Source: Diospyros lotus
Taxonomy: Eukaryota; Streptophyta; Magnoliopsida; Ericales; Ebenaceae
Direction of reading: 5' to 3'
Assembly: GCF_014633365.1 (NCBI RefSeq)
Contig: NC_068349.1
Coordinates: 27,728,753-27,792,752 of the forward strand
Length of the DNA stretch: 64,000 nucleotides
A model generated the notes under the pieces. That model saw only the letters and a program-made list of their open reading frames with translations. It was not told where the DNA came from and searched no databases. Made by a program: the position numbers and the translations under genes. Positions 30,316 through 42,651 of this stretch are shown here, one piece after another. The first letter of the stretch is position 1; each line of letters starts with the position of its first letter.

Positions 30316-30923
30316 CAAACTTGGGATAGTGCTCCCCTGGGTCATGGAATGCAGTAGGACCAAATGTGGTGGTGACAGTTTTCAAATTCGTTCCACAGAC
30401 GCAATTGATTATTGTGTTGCATCCACCTAAACCAACTAGCTGCAAGGCGGCGATCCATATGCAAGGAAACCAGATCTAACTTCAAATTCTCAGGGATAGG
30501 ATGAAGTTCAAAGTACTTACGAATTTTTAAGATACAATAGGAGGGATCTTAGCCATCAAACCATTGACACTCAACATGGATGGATCTGGAAATTCCTGAC
30601 TCTGTCAAGGTGGATTGATCCTCTAGCAGAAAGGGAATCCAACCTCCTCCTGTAATCTGATTTGAAGTATTTGGTTCAGGATTTGAGGTTCCAGGTCCGA
30701 GTGTGTGCAAATTTGCTTGGGATACCCGTGAGAGATGAGTGTTGGATGACTGGGTCATTCTGGCTAAGGGTAGGTAGAAACTCTCTTGGACCTGTTGTTG
30801 CAGCTGCATCACCCTGCTCTTGGTGCTGGTTTGGCACGCTTGAACTTCTGCCAGAATTGGATCCCTTAGTTTTGCACATTGGGTAGCCACATGCTCCCTG
30901 ATTAAGTTCATCTGCTTGTTCAT
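30316..30923 (-). pseudogene. Gypsy A gag, N-terminal part
   Basis: The open stretch 30549-30929 starts inside gypsy C's duplication. It gives a helical N-terminus (NLIREHVATQCAKLRDPIL..) and then ESGISRSIHVECQWFDG, followed after a stop by KYFELHPIPENLKLDLVSLH and HMDRRLAA. These are the core phrases of gypsy gag: the substrate-like 'F.G.DP..W', 'A..HM...A..W'. It is cut on the left by copia 1 and on the right by gypsy C. Confidence 0.75.
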
Positions 30924-31254
30924 TGTCAAGCTCAGAATCTGAAGAAGGGTTACGTTCTGTAATTCTGGAAGGAATGGTTTAGGCGGGAAGAATTGAGAAG
31001 GAGAGACTGAGAGAGAGAGAGATTAAGAGTGGGCGAGAGAAACGTGAATTGAGAAATGAGAGGGAAAGGAAACTATGGAATAATCCTCACATGCCTCCCC
31101 ATCCTTAGCTTATCTTCATTTATAGGAGAATTACACAGCTGGGCGCGCCAGTTAGGAAATAGCCCATGCGCACGCCATTTGAATTAGCTCTTATTGGATT
31201 ATTACAATTCTGCCATTACTCATCTAATTACAGCTATACCCTTGGTCTATGACA
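30924..31254 (-). repeat. 3' LTR of gypsy C
   Basis: 331 bases, TGTCAAGCTCAG to CTATGACA. The minus-strand TATA box CCTATAAATG lies near 31120, and the GC-rich GGGCGCGCC lies near 31142. Confidence 0.95.
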
Positions 31255-31267
31255 ATTCCCTCCCGTT
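31255..31267 (-). other. Polypurine tract of gypsy C
   Basis: Minus-strand AACGGGAGGGAAT adjoins the 3' LTR. Confidence 0.9.
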
Positions 31268-31291
31268 AAAATATTTCTTGTCCCCAAGAAA

Positions 31292-34200
31292 TTACAGTAG
31301 ACTTGTCATTCTAGGAAAATGTTGCAGAAGGTCAGGGAGATATTCCCATGAGGCGTTATCCAGATGGAGGTGAGACCATTGCACTAATACTTGTGTCAGT
31401 GGAGCCTGGTCCTGGTAAACCACTCGTCTGTCCAACACTACCATTGGTTCAGTGTTGGTCTCGATGTCTTCAAGTGGAGTGGGCAGTGTATTGCTGGAAC
31501 TATCAGTTGGTCCAATGGATCTTTTCAGCAGGGAGACGTGGAACACTGGATGGAGGCCCACGCCCTCAGGCAACTGGAGACGATAGGCGACAGGTCCTAC
31601 CTTTGCCACGACTTGAAGGGCCCATAAAATTTAGGACTGAGTATAGAGATTGGTCCCTTGTGAAAAAGGTGTTGTTGGAATCTTTTTACCTTTAAGTAGG
31701 CCTCAGTTTCTTCCTCAAACTGTCTATCTGTGCGATGCTTATCTGCCAACTGCTTCATCCGTTGACTGGCTAGGGCCAATTCCTGCTTAATAGTTAGTAG
31801 GGCTTCTTGTCTGTCCTTTAGGTACTGATCTGCAGATGTTTCTTGAGAAGAGTAGTGCATTACAGCCGGAATGATGGGTGGCAGATACCCAAATAGAACT
31901 TCGAAAGGAGTTCTCTTGTGTGCGGGGTATGGTAGTTGGTGTTATACCACCATTGGGCAAGAGCTACCCATCGACTCCAGCTTCGTGGTTTGGAAACACA
32001 CAAGCATCTAAGGTAAGTTTCGAGACATTGGTTGACTCTTTCAGTCTGTCCGTCTGTCTCCGGATGGTAAGCAAAAGAAAGATGAAGCTTAATGCCAAGC
32101 CCTTGAAATAATGACTTCCAAAACTGGCTTGTAAATACTTTATCACGATTAAAAACTATCGCTTTAGGCAACCCATGGATTTTGAATACTGAATCCATTA
32201 GTTTCCTTGCAATTTCAGTGGCTGTGAACGGGTGAGCCAACGTGAGGAAGTAACTGAATTTAGTCAACTTGTCTACTACCACCAACAGAGTGTCAGCACC
32301 TTTAGATTTTGGTAAGCCTTCAATGAAGTCCATTGAGATTAGTTCCCAGGCTTGTGAGGGTATTTCCAGGGGTTGAAGGAGGCCTGGATAAGGAATTTGC
32401 ACTGTTGGCAAGTAGTGCATTCCGTGACAAACCTGGTGACATCTTTTTTAAGGCCCTTCCAATAAAAAAATTGTCTTACCCGCCGGTAGGTTACATTGAG
32501 CCCGGAATGTCCACCTATGGGGGAGTTATGCAAGCTCTAAAGTATCTTCTTCTTCAACAATTCGCCTTCCCCAATCACCACTCTGTTCTGGAACCTCAAT
32601 AATCCCTCTTTTAATTGGTAGTTAGGATCATTAGCGGCCTGCGCGGAAAGCCTGATAAGTAGCTCTTTGATCCAGGGAGTCTGATCATAGCTATGGGTAA
32701 TGTCTTGCACCCAATCTGAAACCACGGCCGAAATGGCCTGACAAGCGGCTGGCACATCTCTTCGGGACAGAGCATCGGCTGCCTTGTTTTCCTTTCCTTT
32801 GCGGTATAAAATGATGAAGTCAAAGCCCATGAGTTTGGTAATTCCCTTCCTCTGTAACTGGTTGTGTATCCTTTGTTGGGCTAAGAATTTGAGGCTCTCG
32901 TGGTCCATCTTAATGGTGAATTTCTTGCCCTCTAAGTAGTATCTCCATTTCTCCACAGCCATTAGAACTGCCAACAACTCCTTGTCATATATACTTAAGC
33001 CCTGATGTCGTGGGGCCAATGTTTGACTTAGATAGGCCACTGGTCGCCCTCCTTGGCTAAGCATCGCCCCTATACCAGTGTCACACGCATCCGTTTCCAA
33101 AATAAACTCCTTGGAAAAGTCGGGTAGAGCTAGTGTTGGGGCTTGCGACATGGCTGCTTTAAGGGATTTAAAGGCTTCCTCTGCTTTTGGACCCCACCCG
33201 AAGTTATTCTTCTTAAGCAGTGTGGTCAGTGGCTTGCTAATCATTCCATACCCTTTTATGAAGCGTCGATAATAACCAGTCAGGCCGAGGAAGCCTCTTA
33301 GTTCCTTCAGGGTGTTTGGCCAGGGCCAAGCCTTCATAGCTTCAATTTTGTAAGGATCAGTACTAACTCTTCGGCCAGATATGATATGACCCAAGTATTC
33401 AACCTTCCCTTCTGCGAATGAGCATTTAAACCTTTTCACATACAACTTATGGAATCTAAGGATCTGAAATGCTAGCTTGAGGTGGGATAGATGCTGGTCT
33501 AAGGTAGTACTGTAAATGAGGATGTCATCGAAAAAAACCAAAACGAATTTGCGCAAATAGGGAGCAAAAATGTGGTTCATCAATGATTGGAAGGTTGCAG
33601 GCGCATTGGTGAGGCCGAAAGGCATTACCAAGAATTCATAATGCCCTTGATGGGTTCTAAAAGCTGTCTTAGGACAATCGGCTAAGTTCATTTGGATTTG
33701 GTGGTATTTGGAGGTCAAGTCAAGCTTAGAAAAAATGGATGCGCTTGTTAATTCGTCTAAGAGGTCTTCAATAATGGGTATAGGGAATTGGTTCTTGATG
33801 GTTAGTGAGTTGAGTTGCCTATAATCCACACAAAACCTCCAGGTGCCATCTTTCTTTTTCACTAGGAGGATTGGTGAGGCATATGGGCTTTGGCTTGGTT
33901 GTATCAAGTTTTTGGACAACATTTCTCTTATGAGTTTTTCTATTTTGGCCTTTTGTATGGGAGAATATCGATAGGCCTTTAAATTGACTGGTTCACTGTT
34001 GGGTTTAAGGTGAATGGAATGGTCAAGGATTCGATGGGGTGGCAAGGTTTGGGGAGTGGCAAACAGATCCTCAAATTCCATTTGCAAGTTATGAATGGAT
34101 AAAGGGAAGTGTACCTTACTATCCTCTGTTGCCAAGGCAATGTTCCTTGGTGCAGCAAACTTCTGTTCTTCAGCTGTCATTAACCCCACGTCCACAGCAT

Positions 34201-34640
34201 AAATGGAGTGCAGCTGTCCCACAGTGGTACTTCCCTGTTCCAGCAACTTTTGAATCCGTTTCCCTGAAACAACCCTACACTCCCCTGTTTCTTGACTCCC
34301 ATGTAAAGTAACATGTTGGCCCTCCAAGTTAAAGGTCACTTCCAGAGTATTAAAATCGAATACTAAGGGGCTCACTGTCTTCATCCAGTTTACCCCCAAC
34401 ACAACATGACACCCTCCCAACTTGAGTATTCTCAGGTCTGCCGAGAATTCTTGTCCACTCATTAGCCACTTGAAACCCATACATCTGAGTTGGCTTACCA
34501 TTCTGGTCCCATCAGCAATTAGGACTGACAGTGGGGGAGTCTCCTGGAGGTTGCATTGTAGGTTGTGGGCTGTGGTCTCATCTAGGAAACTATGTGTGCT
34601 GCCACTGTCTATCAACACGACTATCTTCCTTTTTCAGGCC
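31292..34640 (-). pseudogene. Gypsy C pol
   Basis: A 693-codon open stretch (32537-34618) holds protease LIDSGSTHSFLDE, reverse transcriptase ([50 protein letters not shown]) and RNase H (LETDACDTGIGAMLSQGG, IYDKELLAVLMAVEKWRYYL). The palm motif reads LDLTSKYHQI where [10 protein letters not shown] is usual. An in-frame TAG at 32534-32536 and frameshifts near 32410, 31860 and 31605 break the integrase: GGHSGLNVTYRRV, SMDFIEGLPKSKG, YHPETDGQTERVNQ. At 32148-32150 the second catalytic Asp (usual SDRD) reads Asn. The end, VLVQWSHLHLDNASWEYLPD, resembles a chromodomain. Two stops separate it from gag near 34680 and 34635. Confidence 0.9.
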
Positions 34641-35909
34641 ACCCCTATCACCTTTATGACTCTTCCCGCTGCTTGGCCCTACAAAGCGTGCATTGAGATC
34701 TCACCCCCTTTGTTTTCCTCAGGCAATTCTTCATTTCCGCCCGTTCTCGCTTCCTCCTCCTCTACTTCGTCCTGACCTTCCATAGTAAGTAGGAGTTTTT
34801 TACACTGGTGACCTTGTCCATACTTTTCACCACAACGGAAACATAGGCCTAATTGTCTCTTTTGGTCCACCGTTAGGTTTCTTGGTTGGGTCACAGGTTG
34901 GAGAACCTTGATGGTAGGTTCTCCTCACGGCCCTTGGAAATTACTTCCCCTGTGATATCCCCTGTAGGTGTGATCCTCCCTGCTGTTTTTGGACAACTTA
35001 TGTCTCCTAGCAAAAGTGTCCATCGAAAGCTCGTGCAATCGAGCTTGTTCAGCTGCTTGTGCCACCATGGTGGGGTATAACATCTTAATCGTCGGTCTAA
35101 TTAACTCCTCTAGCCCGCTGATAAACTCGAAACAAAGTACTCTTCATCTAGGTAAGGTTGCGACAATGAGAGCAAGGACCTCAATTCTTCAAATCTAGTT
35201 TGGTACTCCTCTACTGTTCCATTCTGTTTCAATTTGTTAAACTCCTCAATTACATCAGATTTGATCTGGTCTTCTCTCCAAACCTTCTGCACAATTGGTT
35301 AATAAACTCTGGCCAACTCAAATCCAACCTGCCATGACTCCAATTTTGGAACCACGCATCCGCCACATCATCTAAGTAGGAAGCAACCATACATACCTTA
35401 TCACCTTCTGCGATTCGATGTTGATAAAACATGTGTTCACATTTGCGTATCCACCACCTCGGTCTGTCCCGATCGAAGGCCGGAATCTCCATCCTCAACC
35501 CTGGTTGAGCGAAATTGATACCCCCATAACCCCTTTGATGTGCTCCCTCTCCCACTTCCGTTGGTTCTTGAGGTCGCAATCTATTCACCAATGCAGTCAG
35601 TATTGGTGCTGATGTTGACCTTGGGGGAAAATTCGTTGGAAAGCTAACATTTGGCTGCCGAGCAAACATGCTCAGAGCTGCCGACAGTTGCTGGCTGAGT
35701 CCCAAGAATTCTTCTCGAATTCTGGTCACGGCTCGATCTAAAGCAGCTGTGTATTCTGATCTACTCCGGTGGATCTCTTCTTGTGCATTCCGAATTCCTA
35801 ACTCCAGCGTCTCCAATCTATCGTCCACCTGCTCCTGGTGTTGTCGCAATCCCAACTCGATCGCATCCAGTCTGACCTCCATCTGCTTCGCTCGCGTTCC
35901 GTTGGCCAT
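34641..35909 (-). pseudogene. Gypsy C gag
   Basis: The start codon is at 35909 (MANGTRAKQMEVRLDAIELG), 19 bases after the primer site. Residues 1-75 are coiled-coil-like. The gag core follows: MEIPAFDRDRPRWWIRKCEH, WFQNWSHGR, FINQLCRRFGEK. A frameshift near 35270 separates it from IEEFNKLKQNGTVEEYQTRF, and there is another near 35110. The zinc knuckle CFRCGEKYGQGHQC (about 34835-34876) is intact, followed by an acidic linker. It would form capsid and nucleocapsid but is not readable as one frame. Confidence 0.85.
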
Positions 35910-35927
35910 CCCTATTGTCAGGTCGCG

Positions 35928-35940
35928 GGCTCTAATACCA
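35928..35940 (-). other. Primer binding site of gypsy C
   Basis: Minus-strand TGGTATTAGAGCC, one transition from the standard iMet site, two bases from the LTR. Confidence 0.9.
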
Positions 35941-35942
35941 AT

Positions 35943-36278
35943 TGTCAACCTCAGAATCTGAAGAAGGGTTACCTTCCGTAATTCTGGAAGGAATGGTTTA
36001 GGCAGGAAGAATTGAGAAGGAGAGACTCAGAGAGAGAGAGATTAAGAGTGGGCGAGAGAAATGTGAATTGAGAAATGAGAGGAAAAGGAAACTGTGGAAT
36101 AATCCTCACATGCCTCCCCATCCTCAGCTTATCTTCACTTCATTTATAGGAGAATTACACAGCTTGGCGTGGCAGTTGGGAAACAGCCCATGCACGCGCC
36201 ATTTGAATTAGCCCCTATTGGATTATTACCATTCTGCCATTACTCATCTAATTACAGCTATACCCTTGGTCTATGACA
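35943..36278 (-). repeat. 5' LTR of gypsy C
   Basis: 336 bases. It matches 30924-31254 closely; visible differences include an extra CTTCA-like repeat near 36136 and scattered transitions. Confidence 0.95.
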
Positions 36279-36283
36279 TTCAT

Positions 36284-36540
36284 CTCATTGGTCTTCATTC
36301 ACATTGCCTTGACCATGGTTATAGATAAGAGATCGCGCAGAGAAATTCTCAGTGAGAGCACCAGATTATTAGCTGTCACTTCAGGACAGTGATCACCCCT
36401 TCCAAAGAGAGTAGAATAGCTTGGAGGGAAGAAGAAGAGTTTAGAAGGAAGTAGGGAGAGAATTTCTCATTCAAATTGATCATAGTCATCTCTTACAACA
36501 GCATTTCCTATTCTACTCCCTAATGGAATCTGATAACAGA
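36284..36540 (-). mobile_element. Gypsy A leader and possible 5' LTR end
   Basis: The minus strand reads TCTGGTGCTCTCACTGAG near 36355-36372, resembling the TGGTGCTTTCATTG primer-site type of some plant gypsy elements. ATGGTCAAGGCAATG follows near 36315, leading into the gag N-terminus across gypsy C. A TG..CA block at 36374-36538 may be the LTR. No partner is present. Confidence 0.4.
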
Positions 36541-36659
36541 ATTGAATAAATGTGCACCACCCTCTCCCTTATTACTGAATACCCTTCATAACCTCATGCA
36601 ATGAAATGCCATGCAAATGCAGGCTAAAGTATTCTATTCAAATCCACCAGTCTAGCTGG

Positions 36660-37450
36660 TGCCCTTCATTTCCTCTTGCTACGCCAAGTTGTTCTGCTCC
36701 CATCTTTCTGGTGTCAGACTTGCTCTCGCCATGAACTCTGGTACTAACACATGTGAGAGGAGTTTCCACCCTAGTTTGTCCAATAAAGCTTTGCTCATAG
36801 AATGGAAGGTCCTAAAACCTAAACCACCTTACTCCTTTGGCCTGGATACTTTCTTCCATGCTGTGAGAGACACTGATCTAGGATTGTTATGCTTTCCCAA
36901 CCAAAATTTACTCACCAACTGATCCATTTTATGATGTAAAGATTTTGAACAAAGCATGATGACATTATATAAATAGGAACTGAGGACGAAGCTACTTGCA
37001 CCATGATAGACCTCCCTGCATAAGAAAGAGCCTTAGTCTTCCATTCCTTTATCTTGGCTTCCAGCTTCTGTAACAAGTAGTTAAAAGTCTGCACTGGAGC
37101 CCTCTTCCCAAAAAAAAAAAAAAAAAAAAGGGAATACCTGAATACACAGCATCCAATCATCCTTCCTTCATGTTCAATGAGGACTTGATCCTATGCCTTA
37201 TCCTACAAGAAGAGGCTTTTATTTTTTATTTTTTTTATAGTGCTAATTAAAGTGTTTTCACTAAAGAAAGACAACTCAGAGGGACAAGGTTCCTGTCCTG
37301 ACATATTTCCTTACCAGGCTTTCTTCAACTGCACTCACAGTACTCTGATTGGCCCTGCAAAAGAGCAAGTCATCCATGAAGAGAAGATGATTTATAGGCT
37401 GAGTATGAGGTGAGAGCTTGGTTCCTTTCATCTTGTTATTAATGCCAGAA
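36660..37450 (-). pseudogene. L1-type LINE reverse transcriptase/C-terminal fragment
   Basis: Minus-strand phrases: HLLFMDDLLFCRANQSTVSA near 37375 (the Phe-Met-Asp-Asp at the place of the RT active site), then NYLLQKLEAKIKEWKTKALS, YAGRSIMVQVASSSVPIYIM and a degraded SLP..GGLG region down to 36680. This is the second half of an L1 ORF2. An oligo(A) run at 37111-37130 (+ strand) interrupts it. Stops and frameshifts are present. It lies next to the gypsy A leader, so the two may have been juxtaposed by insertion. Confidence 0.75.
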
Positions 37451-37864
37451 CCCTAGGCTGAGTATGAGGTGGGAGATTTCTAATACATCTTTTATGATCA
37501 GAAGGGTAGGGGCAGTATTTATAGAGAACAATGAGTGGGAGAGACAATACTCTCTCTCAATTATCCTGGATAAGAGAGATATATTAAGGTATATTCTATC
37601 TCTCAACTTATCTTGTATACAAGATAATAACTCCCCTCATATATCCACCACCCATTAGGTTAGTAGATTATCTATAAGACTTATGAGCTGAATAGATCGT
37701 CCACCGATGTGGGCAGATCATGGGTTCAGGTCCGTGAATCGACTCAAATATCACCATAAACTATCATTAGGAATATCTGGCTGGATTGTTTAGGTCTAAA
37801 GTGCCTCCAAAGATTCCAAAATTTTAGGGATTTGATTATTTTCTTTGATTTTGATTTTAATTAC
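37451..37864. other. Spacer between L1 fragment and copia 2
   Basis: It contains a minus-strand TATA-like GTTCTCTATAAATACTGCC near 37520, CT/TATC-rich sequence to about 37680 that may be a decayed LTR, and otherwise featureless intron sequence. Confidence 0.4.
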
Positions 37865-38163
37865 TGAAATAAGCTGAATTCTTGAAAGCTTACTTAGGAA
37901 TTTATTGAATCTGAAGGGAGATATTTATACAAGGCAAAATATCTACTCTATCTCTTAGAAAATAAGAACAAATTCAAATTTAGATAACACTAACTAATAT
38001 TCAAAAACATGCTAGCCTTTATCTTCTTATTTCAAACTTGAATCTCTCCTTTGAATTTTAGAGATTTATCCTATCTTCCAGGCTTCCTTATCTTTTAAAT
38101 CTTTATCTTATCCAACCATCTTATCTTTTCTTTTTAAACTTGAACACCCAATCTCATCCAACA
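37865..38163 (-). repeat. 3' LTR of copia 2
   Basis: 299 bases, TGAAATAAGCTG to CATCCAACA on the + strand, with minus-strand TTGTATAAATATC near 37925. Confidence 0.9.
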
Positions 38164-38174
38164 CTCCCCTTCAA
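38164..38174 (-). other. Polypurine tract of copia 2
   Basis: Minus-strand TTGAAGGGGAG adjoins the 3' LTR; it matches the copia 1 tract with one change. Confidence 0.8.
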
Positions 38175-41100
38175 GCTGGAGGATAGATGCTAGTCATTCC
38201 CAGCTTGCCAATTAGCAATTCAAAACCTGGTCTTGCCATGGCTTTTGTAAACACGCCAACCACTTGACTTGTTGTAGGAGTATATGATAGACTAATTCCT
38301 CCTTCCTCAATTTCCCTCTTTATAAAGCTTCTGTCTATTCTCACATGCTTCATGTGATCATGCTGAACTAGATTTTTAACAATACTAATAGCTAATTTAC
38401 TATCACTGTACATCTTTGTCTGCTGTGACAAAGGAATATGTAAGTTTTCCTTCAACCTTTCTAACCAAATTACTTCACAAATTCCTTGAACTAGCTCGGA
38501 ATTTTGCCTCAGCACTGCTGCAGACAACAACCAACTGCTTCTTACTTCTCCATGTAATCACATTTCCCCATACTTTGGACAATAACTTGAAGTTGACTAG
38601 CCATCTTAAATAGACCCTGCCCACTTTGCATTAACAAAGCCTTCAATTCCCTTCTCTATTTTCTAAAATAGTAATCTTTTTCTAGGTGTCCCTTTTAAAT
38701 ATGTTAGGGAATGAAAAACAACATTTGTATGTCTTTGAGTGGAAGAATGCATATATTGACTTATTACACTCACTGTACAGGCTATGTCTGACCTTGTAAC
38801 GGACAAGTAGATTAATTTTTCAACCAACCGTTAGTATCTTTCCTTTTCTATTGTGGCATCATCATTGATTTCTCCAAATGTCCAGTTCTTTTCTAAGGGT
38901 GTTGCAGTAGGTCTACACCCTAGCATTCCTATTTCTTTCAATAAATCTATTGTATATTTTCTCTGTGGGATGAATAGACCTTCTTTACTCTGAATGACCT
39001 CCATTCCTAGGAAATACCTCATTGTTCCTAGGTCTTTGACTTCAAATTCAGCTCTCAATTGCTTCTTCAAGCTCTTTATTTCTTGCATGTCATCTCTTGT
39101 CACTATAATATCATCCACGTAGACAATTAATATAGCCTTCCTTCCATTTGTTGTGTGTTTTATGAACAAAGTATGGTCTGCCTACCCTTGTTTATACCCT
39201 AACTGATTTAAGATCATGCTGAACTTCTTGAACTAGGCTCTTGGTGATTGTTTTAACCCATATGGAGACCTCTTAAGTTTACAAACTTTTCCAATGTTAA
39301 CTTCATGATCAAAACTAGGAGGAACTTGCATATATATCTCATCATCCAAATCTCCATTAAGAAAGACATTTTTAATATCAAATTGAAATAAAGGCCACTT
39401 TAAATTGACAGCAATAGAGAGTAATACCCTGATAGAATTCAACTTAGTCACAGGAGCAAATGTCTCTTCATAGTCAATCCCATAGGTTTATGTGAACTCT
39501 TGGGCCACCAATCGAGCCTTATATCTTTCAACACTCCCATCTGTATGATGTTTTAATGTGAATATCCACTTACATTCGATTACCTTCTTATTTGAAGGCA
39601 ATTCTACTATATCCCATGTATTATTACCAACCAAGGCTTTCATTTCTTCCAGAACAATAGCCTTCCACTTAAGATCCTTCATAGCACATTGGATGGTTTT
39701 GGGAATTTCAATATTGTCAATACTTGCAACAAAAGCCCTGAATTGAGACAATTTTGTATAATTATGATGATTAGAAATAGGGTATTTGACACATGACCTT
39801 ACCCCTTTTCATAACGCTATATGAACAACCCCATTCAAATCATCCATCCTTGTAGTAGTATTATCCTCAGATGGACTAGCCTTTGGATTTGATGGCTGAC
39901 TGTGCTAAGGTTCCTGATGGCCTTTAGGCTGTCTGGAATAAACTAAAAGAGGACTGTCAGGAATTAGAAGGTGAGTGGAGGGACTGGTTTATGATTAGGG
40001 ATATCGGGCATAGAGGTATCAAGAGAGTGTGGATCAAGAGGGTGCATAGAGGTATCAGGAGACATAAGAGCTACTAGTATGTTGTCAGGAGTTGATGCTG
40101 ATGCTCCCTCTTGAGAGCGTACTGGTAGTGTAGAATCAAGCAAAGGAAGAGAGATGAGAGGATCCCAAGGCCACTTTGTTTTATTAGTCTCCTCTAAAGA
40201 AGATGTTGGAGGGTAAAATGGGTGATCCTCATAGAATGTGACATCAGAGGACACAAAAAATTTGCAAGAGGCGGCGCAATAGCACTTGTATCCTTTTTGG
40301 GAAGGAGAATACCCAACAAAGATACACTTAAGTGCCTTTGGTTCAAGTTTGGTTCGAGAGGGATTGGTGTTGTGAACATACACAATGCAACAAAAAACCC
40401 TGGGAGAAAGAAGTAAGAAGATAGACATTTGGACACAGATCACGAAGGGTGTTGAGAGGAGTTCTGAATTGTAGGGCTTTAGAGGGAAGACGATCGATTA
40501 GATAAGTGGTTGTAAGAACAACTTCCCCCAATAGGAATGAGGAACATAGGTAGTCAACATCATAGCTCGACCCACATCAAGCAGGTGTTTGTTTTTTATC
40601 TCAACCACTCCATTTTGTTGAGGGGTGTATAGACATGAGATTTGATGAAATATGCCATGTTCAGAAAGAGATAGTCAGTGAAATCATGGGGAAAGTATTC
40701 TCGGCCATTATTAGTTCGAAGAACATGAATAGGAGTTTGAAACACATTCAAAATGAGTTTGTGAAACCTTTTGAAAGTGTTACTGACCTCTAATTTTTCT
40801 CTCATAAGAGAGACCTAACAAACTCTAATATGATCATCAATGAAAGTTATGAACCATTGAGAACCTGAGATATTGGGATGTTTAGCAAGATCCCAAATAT
40901 TACAATGGATCAAGTGAAAGGGTTTACATGGTTTATAGGGCTATATAGAAAAATGAGAACTAGGTTGTTTTGCAAGATTGCACTTCTCACGTTTAAAAGA
41001 TTTTTCTTTATCAATGAAAAGGTGAGGACACAAGGATTTTAGATATGGAAAACTAGGGTGTCCTAGATGTTTATGCCACAACAAAACATTGGCATTAGCT

Positions 41101-42600
41101 ATTACAGTAATGACTGCTTTATTGGTTGAAGAACTTGGAACATCTTCTGTCATATAGTAAAGGCCATCTCTAGCCTTAGTACTGCCAATCATCATCCCCA
41201 AAGCCTGGTCTCGAAATATATAGTAGGATGGGAAAAACGTTACACTACAATTCATATCTCTTGTAAGTTTACTAACTAATAGTAAATTGCACTGCAATCC
41301 TGGTATATGTAGAACATATTTCAACTTTAGTTTTGATACACACACTATTCCAAACCCCAAGGTAGGAGAGGTTATGCCATTAGCCATAGAAATATCAATT
41401 GTTGTGTTATAAGATGTATAATCCATCATAGAGTTAGCCAAACTTGACATATGATCTGATGCACCATTATCTGTTATCCAAACATGTTTAGGGAGCTTTC
41501 ATGAGACTAGTGAGTAATGAGGAATACCTTGTAGGGCTATTAAAGTTGTTGGCTTAGGAGTAGGACTTAGGGGTTTATACCTTGATTTAACAACCTGTAC
41601 AGGGTTTGAACCTGCTCTGCTGATAGGTTTAGATTCGAGCTGTTCCCAGATTTAGTGGAGACTTCAGCAGCATAGGCTGATTTGGTTGTTTCCCTCCTGT
41701 TTCGTGGCTTCCAGTTTGCTGGTTTGCCATGAATCTTCTAGCATGTTTCCCGTGTATGGTAGGGTCTATTACGGTGGTCACACCATTGCTTGTCCTTCCT
41801 TTGATTTCCTGACAAAGTATCCACCTGTTTCGTGGCTTCCAGTAGCAAGAGCAGAGTTTTGACGACTTAAAATGGAGTCTATCTGTTGGGTAAGCATCAC
41901 CTTATACCTAATCTCTTCTCTCTTTACCTTAGTAAACACTTCTCTTGTGTAGGTAAGGGTTTAGTACCCAATAATCTTCATCCAAATCAGAGTTAAGACC
42001 ATGGAGAAAATAAAAAAACACGATCTTTTTCTAACATTTTATTGTATTTTTTGCTATTAACTGAATACTCCCAATTAACAGTGTAGAATAAATCCATCTC
42101 ATGCCATAACTTAACCAAAATGTTATAGTATTCTGTAACATTCAGATTACCTTGTCTAATTATACGAATGGCTGACTTGATCTCAAAACATTGAGAGATA
42201 TTCTTCAAATTTGAGTATATTTCTTGAATTGCATCACAAATCTCCTTCACTATCTTGTAGAAGAGCCAGGTTCTACTGATCCTTGACTCCATCAAGTTGA
42301 TAAGCCATGCCATAATAGTTGAGTTTTTTGCTTCCTAGGTGCCATAATTGGTTGTTGTGGTTGGTGGAGTAGGAATTGCTCTTGTCAAGTATCACGTTTT
42401 TCCTGTTCCTTTGATTACAAGCAATATCTATTGAAACCATTCTCTGAAAGTACTCTCATTTAACTTATGTTAAGTAATCTATAGAGGATGGTTATCAATA
42501 GGATTTGTAGAAAAATTTGGTGGGGAATGAGGATTAGGAGAACTTGTGGCTAAGGCTTTAGTTATGGTTGGGTTTGGTAAAGTTTCGGCTATGATTTTGT
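38171..42600 (-). pseudogene. Copia 2 gag-pol
   Basis: Domains from the right: gag (AWLINLMESRISRTWLFYKI, LVKLWHEMDLFY; 41990-42313, N-terminus to about 42600); zinc knuckle CDHRNRPYHTRETC near 41740-41790, with the second Cys changed to Arg; protease end and GAG-pre-integrase (40941-41450, LLWHKHLGHPSFPYLKSLCP); integrase (40340-40810, LRTNNGREYF with Asn at 40710-40712 instead of the catalytic Asp, then GEVVLTTTYLIDRLPSKAL); reverse transcriptase (38831-39751, CKWIFTLKHHTDGS, FDIKNVFLNGDL, IVYVDDIIVT, RYFLGMEV); RNase H end (38171-38530, SKLAISIVKNLVQHDHMKHV). Stops and frameshifts between blocks make it non-functional. Confidence 0.9.
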
Positions 42601-42638
42601 AAACAGCCTAGACCTCAAGATCTAGGTGACCAAAACTT

Positions 42639-42651
42639 GTTTCTGATACCA
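42639..42651 (-). other. Primer binding site of copia 2
   Basis: Minus-strand TGGTATCAGAAAC adjoins the LTR; it has one change from the copia 1 site. Confidence 0.9.

Larger units (their letters stand above)
30924..36278 (-). mobile_element. Gypsy C: complete chromovirus-type element
   Basis: 5355 bp with LTRs at 30924-31254 and 35943-36278, both with TGTCA...TGACA ends. The target duplication TTCAT is perfect (30919-30923, 36279-36283). A primer site and polypurine tract are present on the minus strand. The internal order gag, knuckle, protease, RT, RNase H, integrase, chromodomain-like end is complete. It has few breaks, so it is younger than gypsy A, B and D. Confidence 0.95.
14203..36540 (-). 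mobile_element. Gypsy A: decayed gypsy remnant split by four insertions
   Basis: The surviving pieces, in coding order, are: 36284 to about 36540 (leader), 30316-30923 (gag N-terminal part), 17193-17808 (gag core and zinc knuckle), 16500-16552 and 14203-14577 (protease). Removing gypsy C, copia 1, the 640-bp element and the RPL21-bearing element, each with one copy of its target duplication, brings these pieces into order. In the case I checked at the copia 1 junction the gag frame also continues. Reverse transcriptase, RNase H and integrase are absent. This is the oldest recognised layer of intron 2. Confidence 0.7.
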
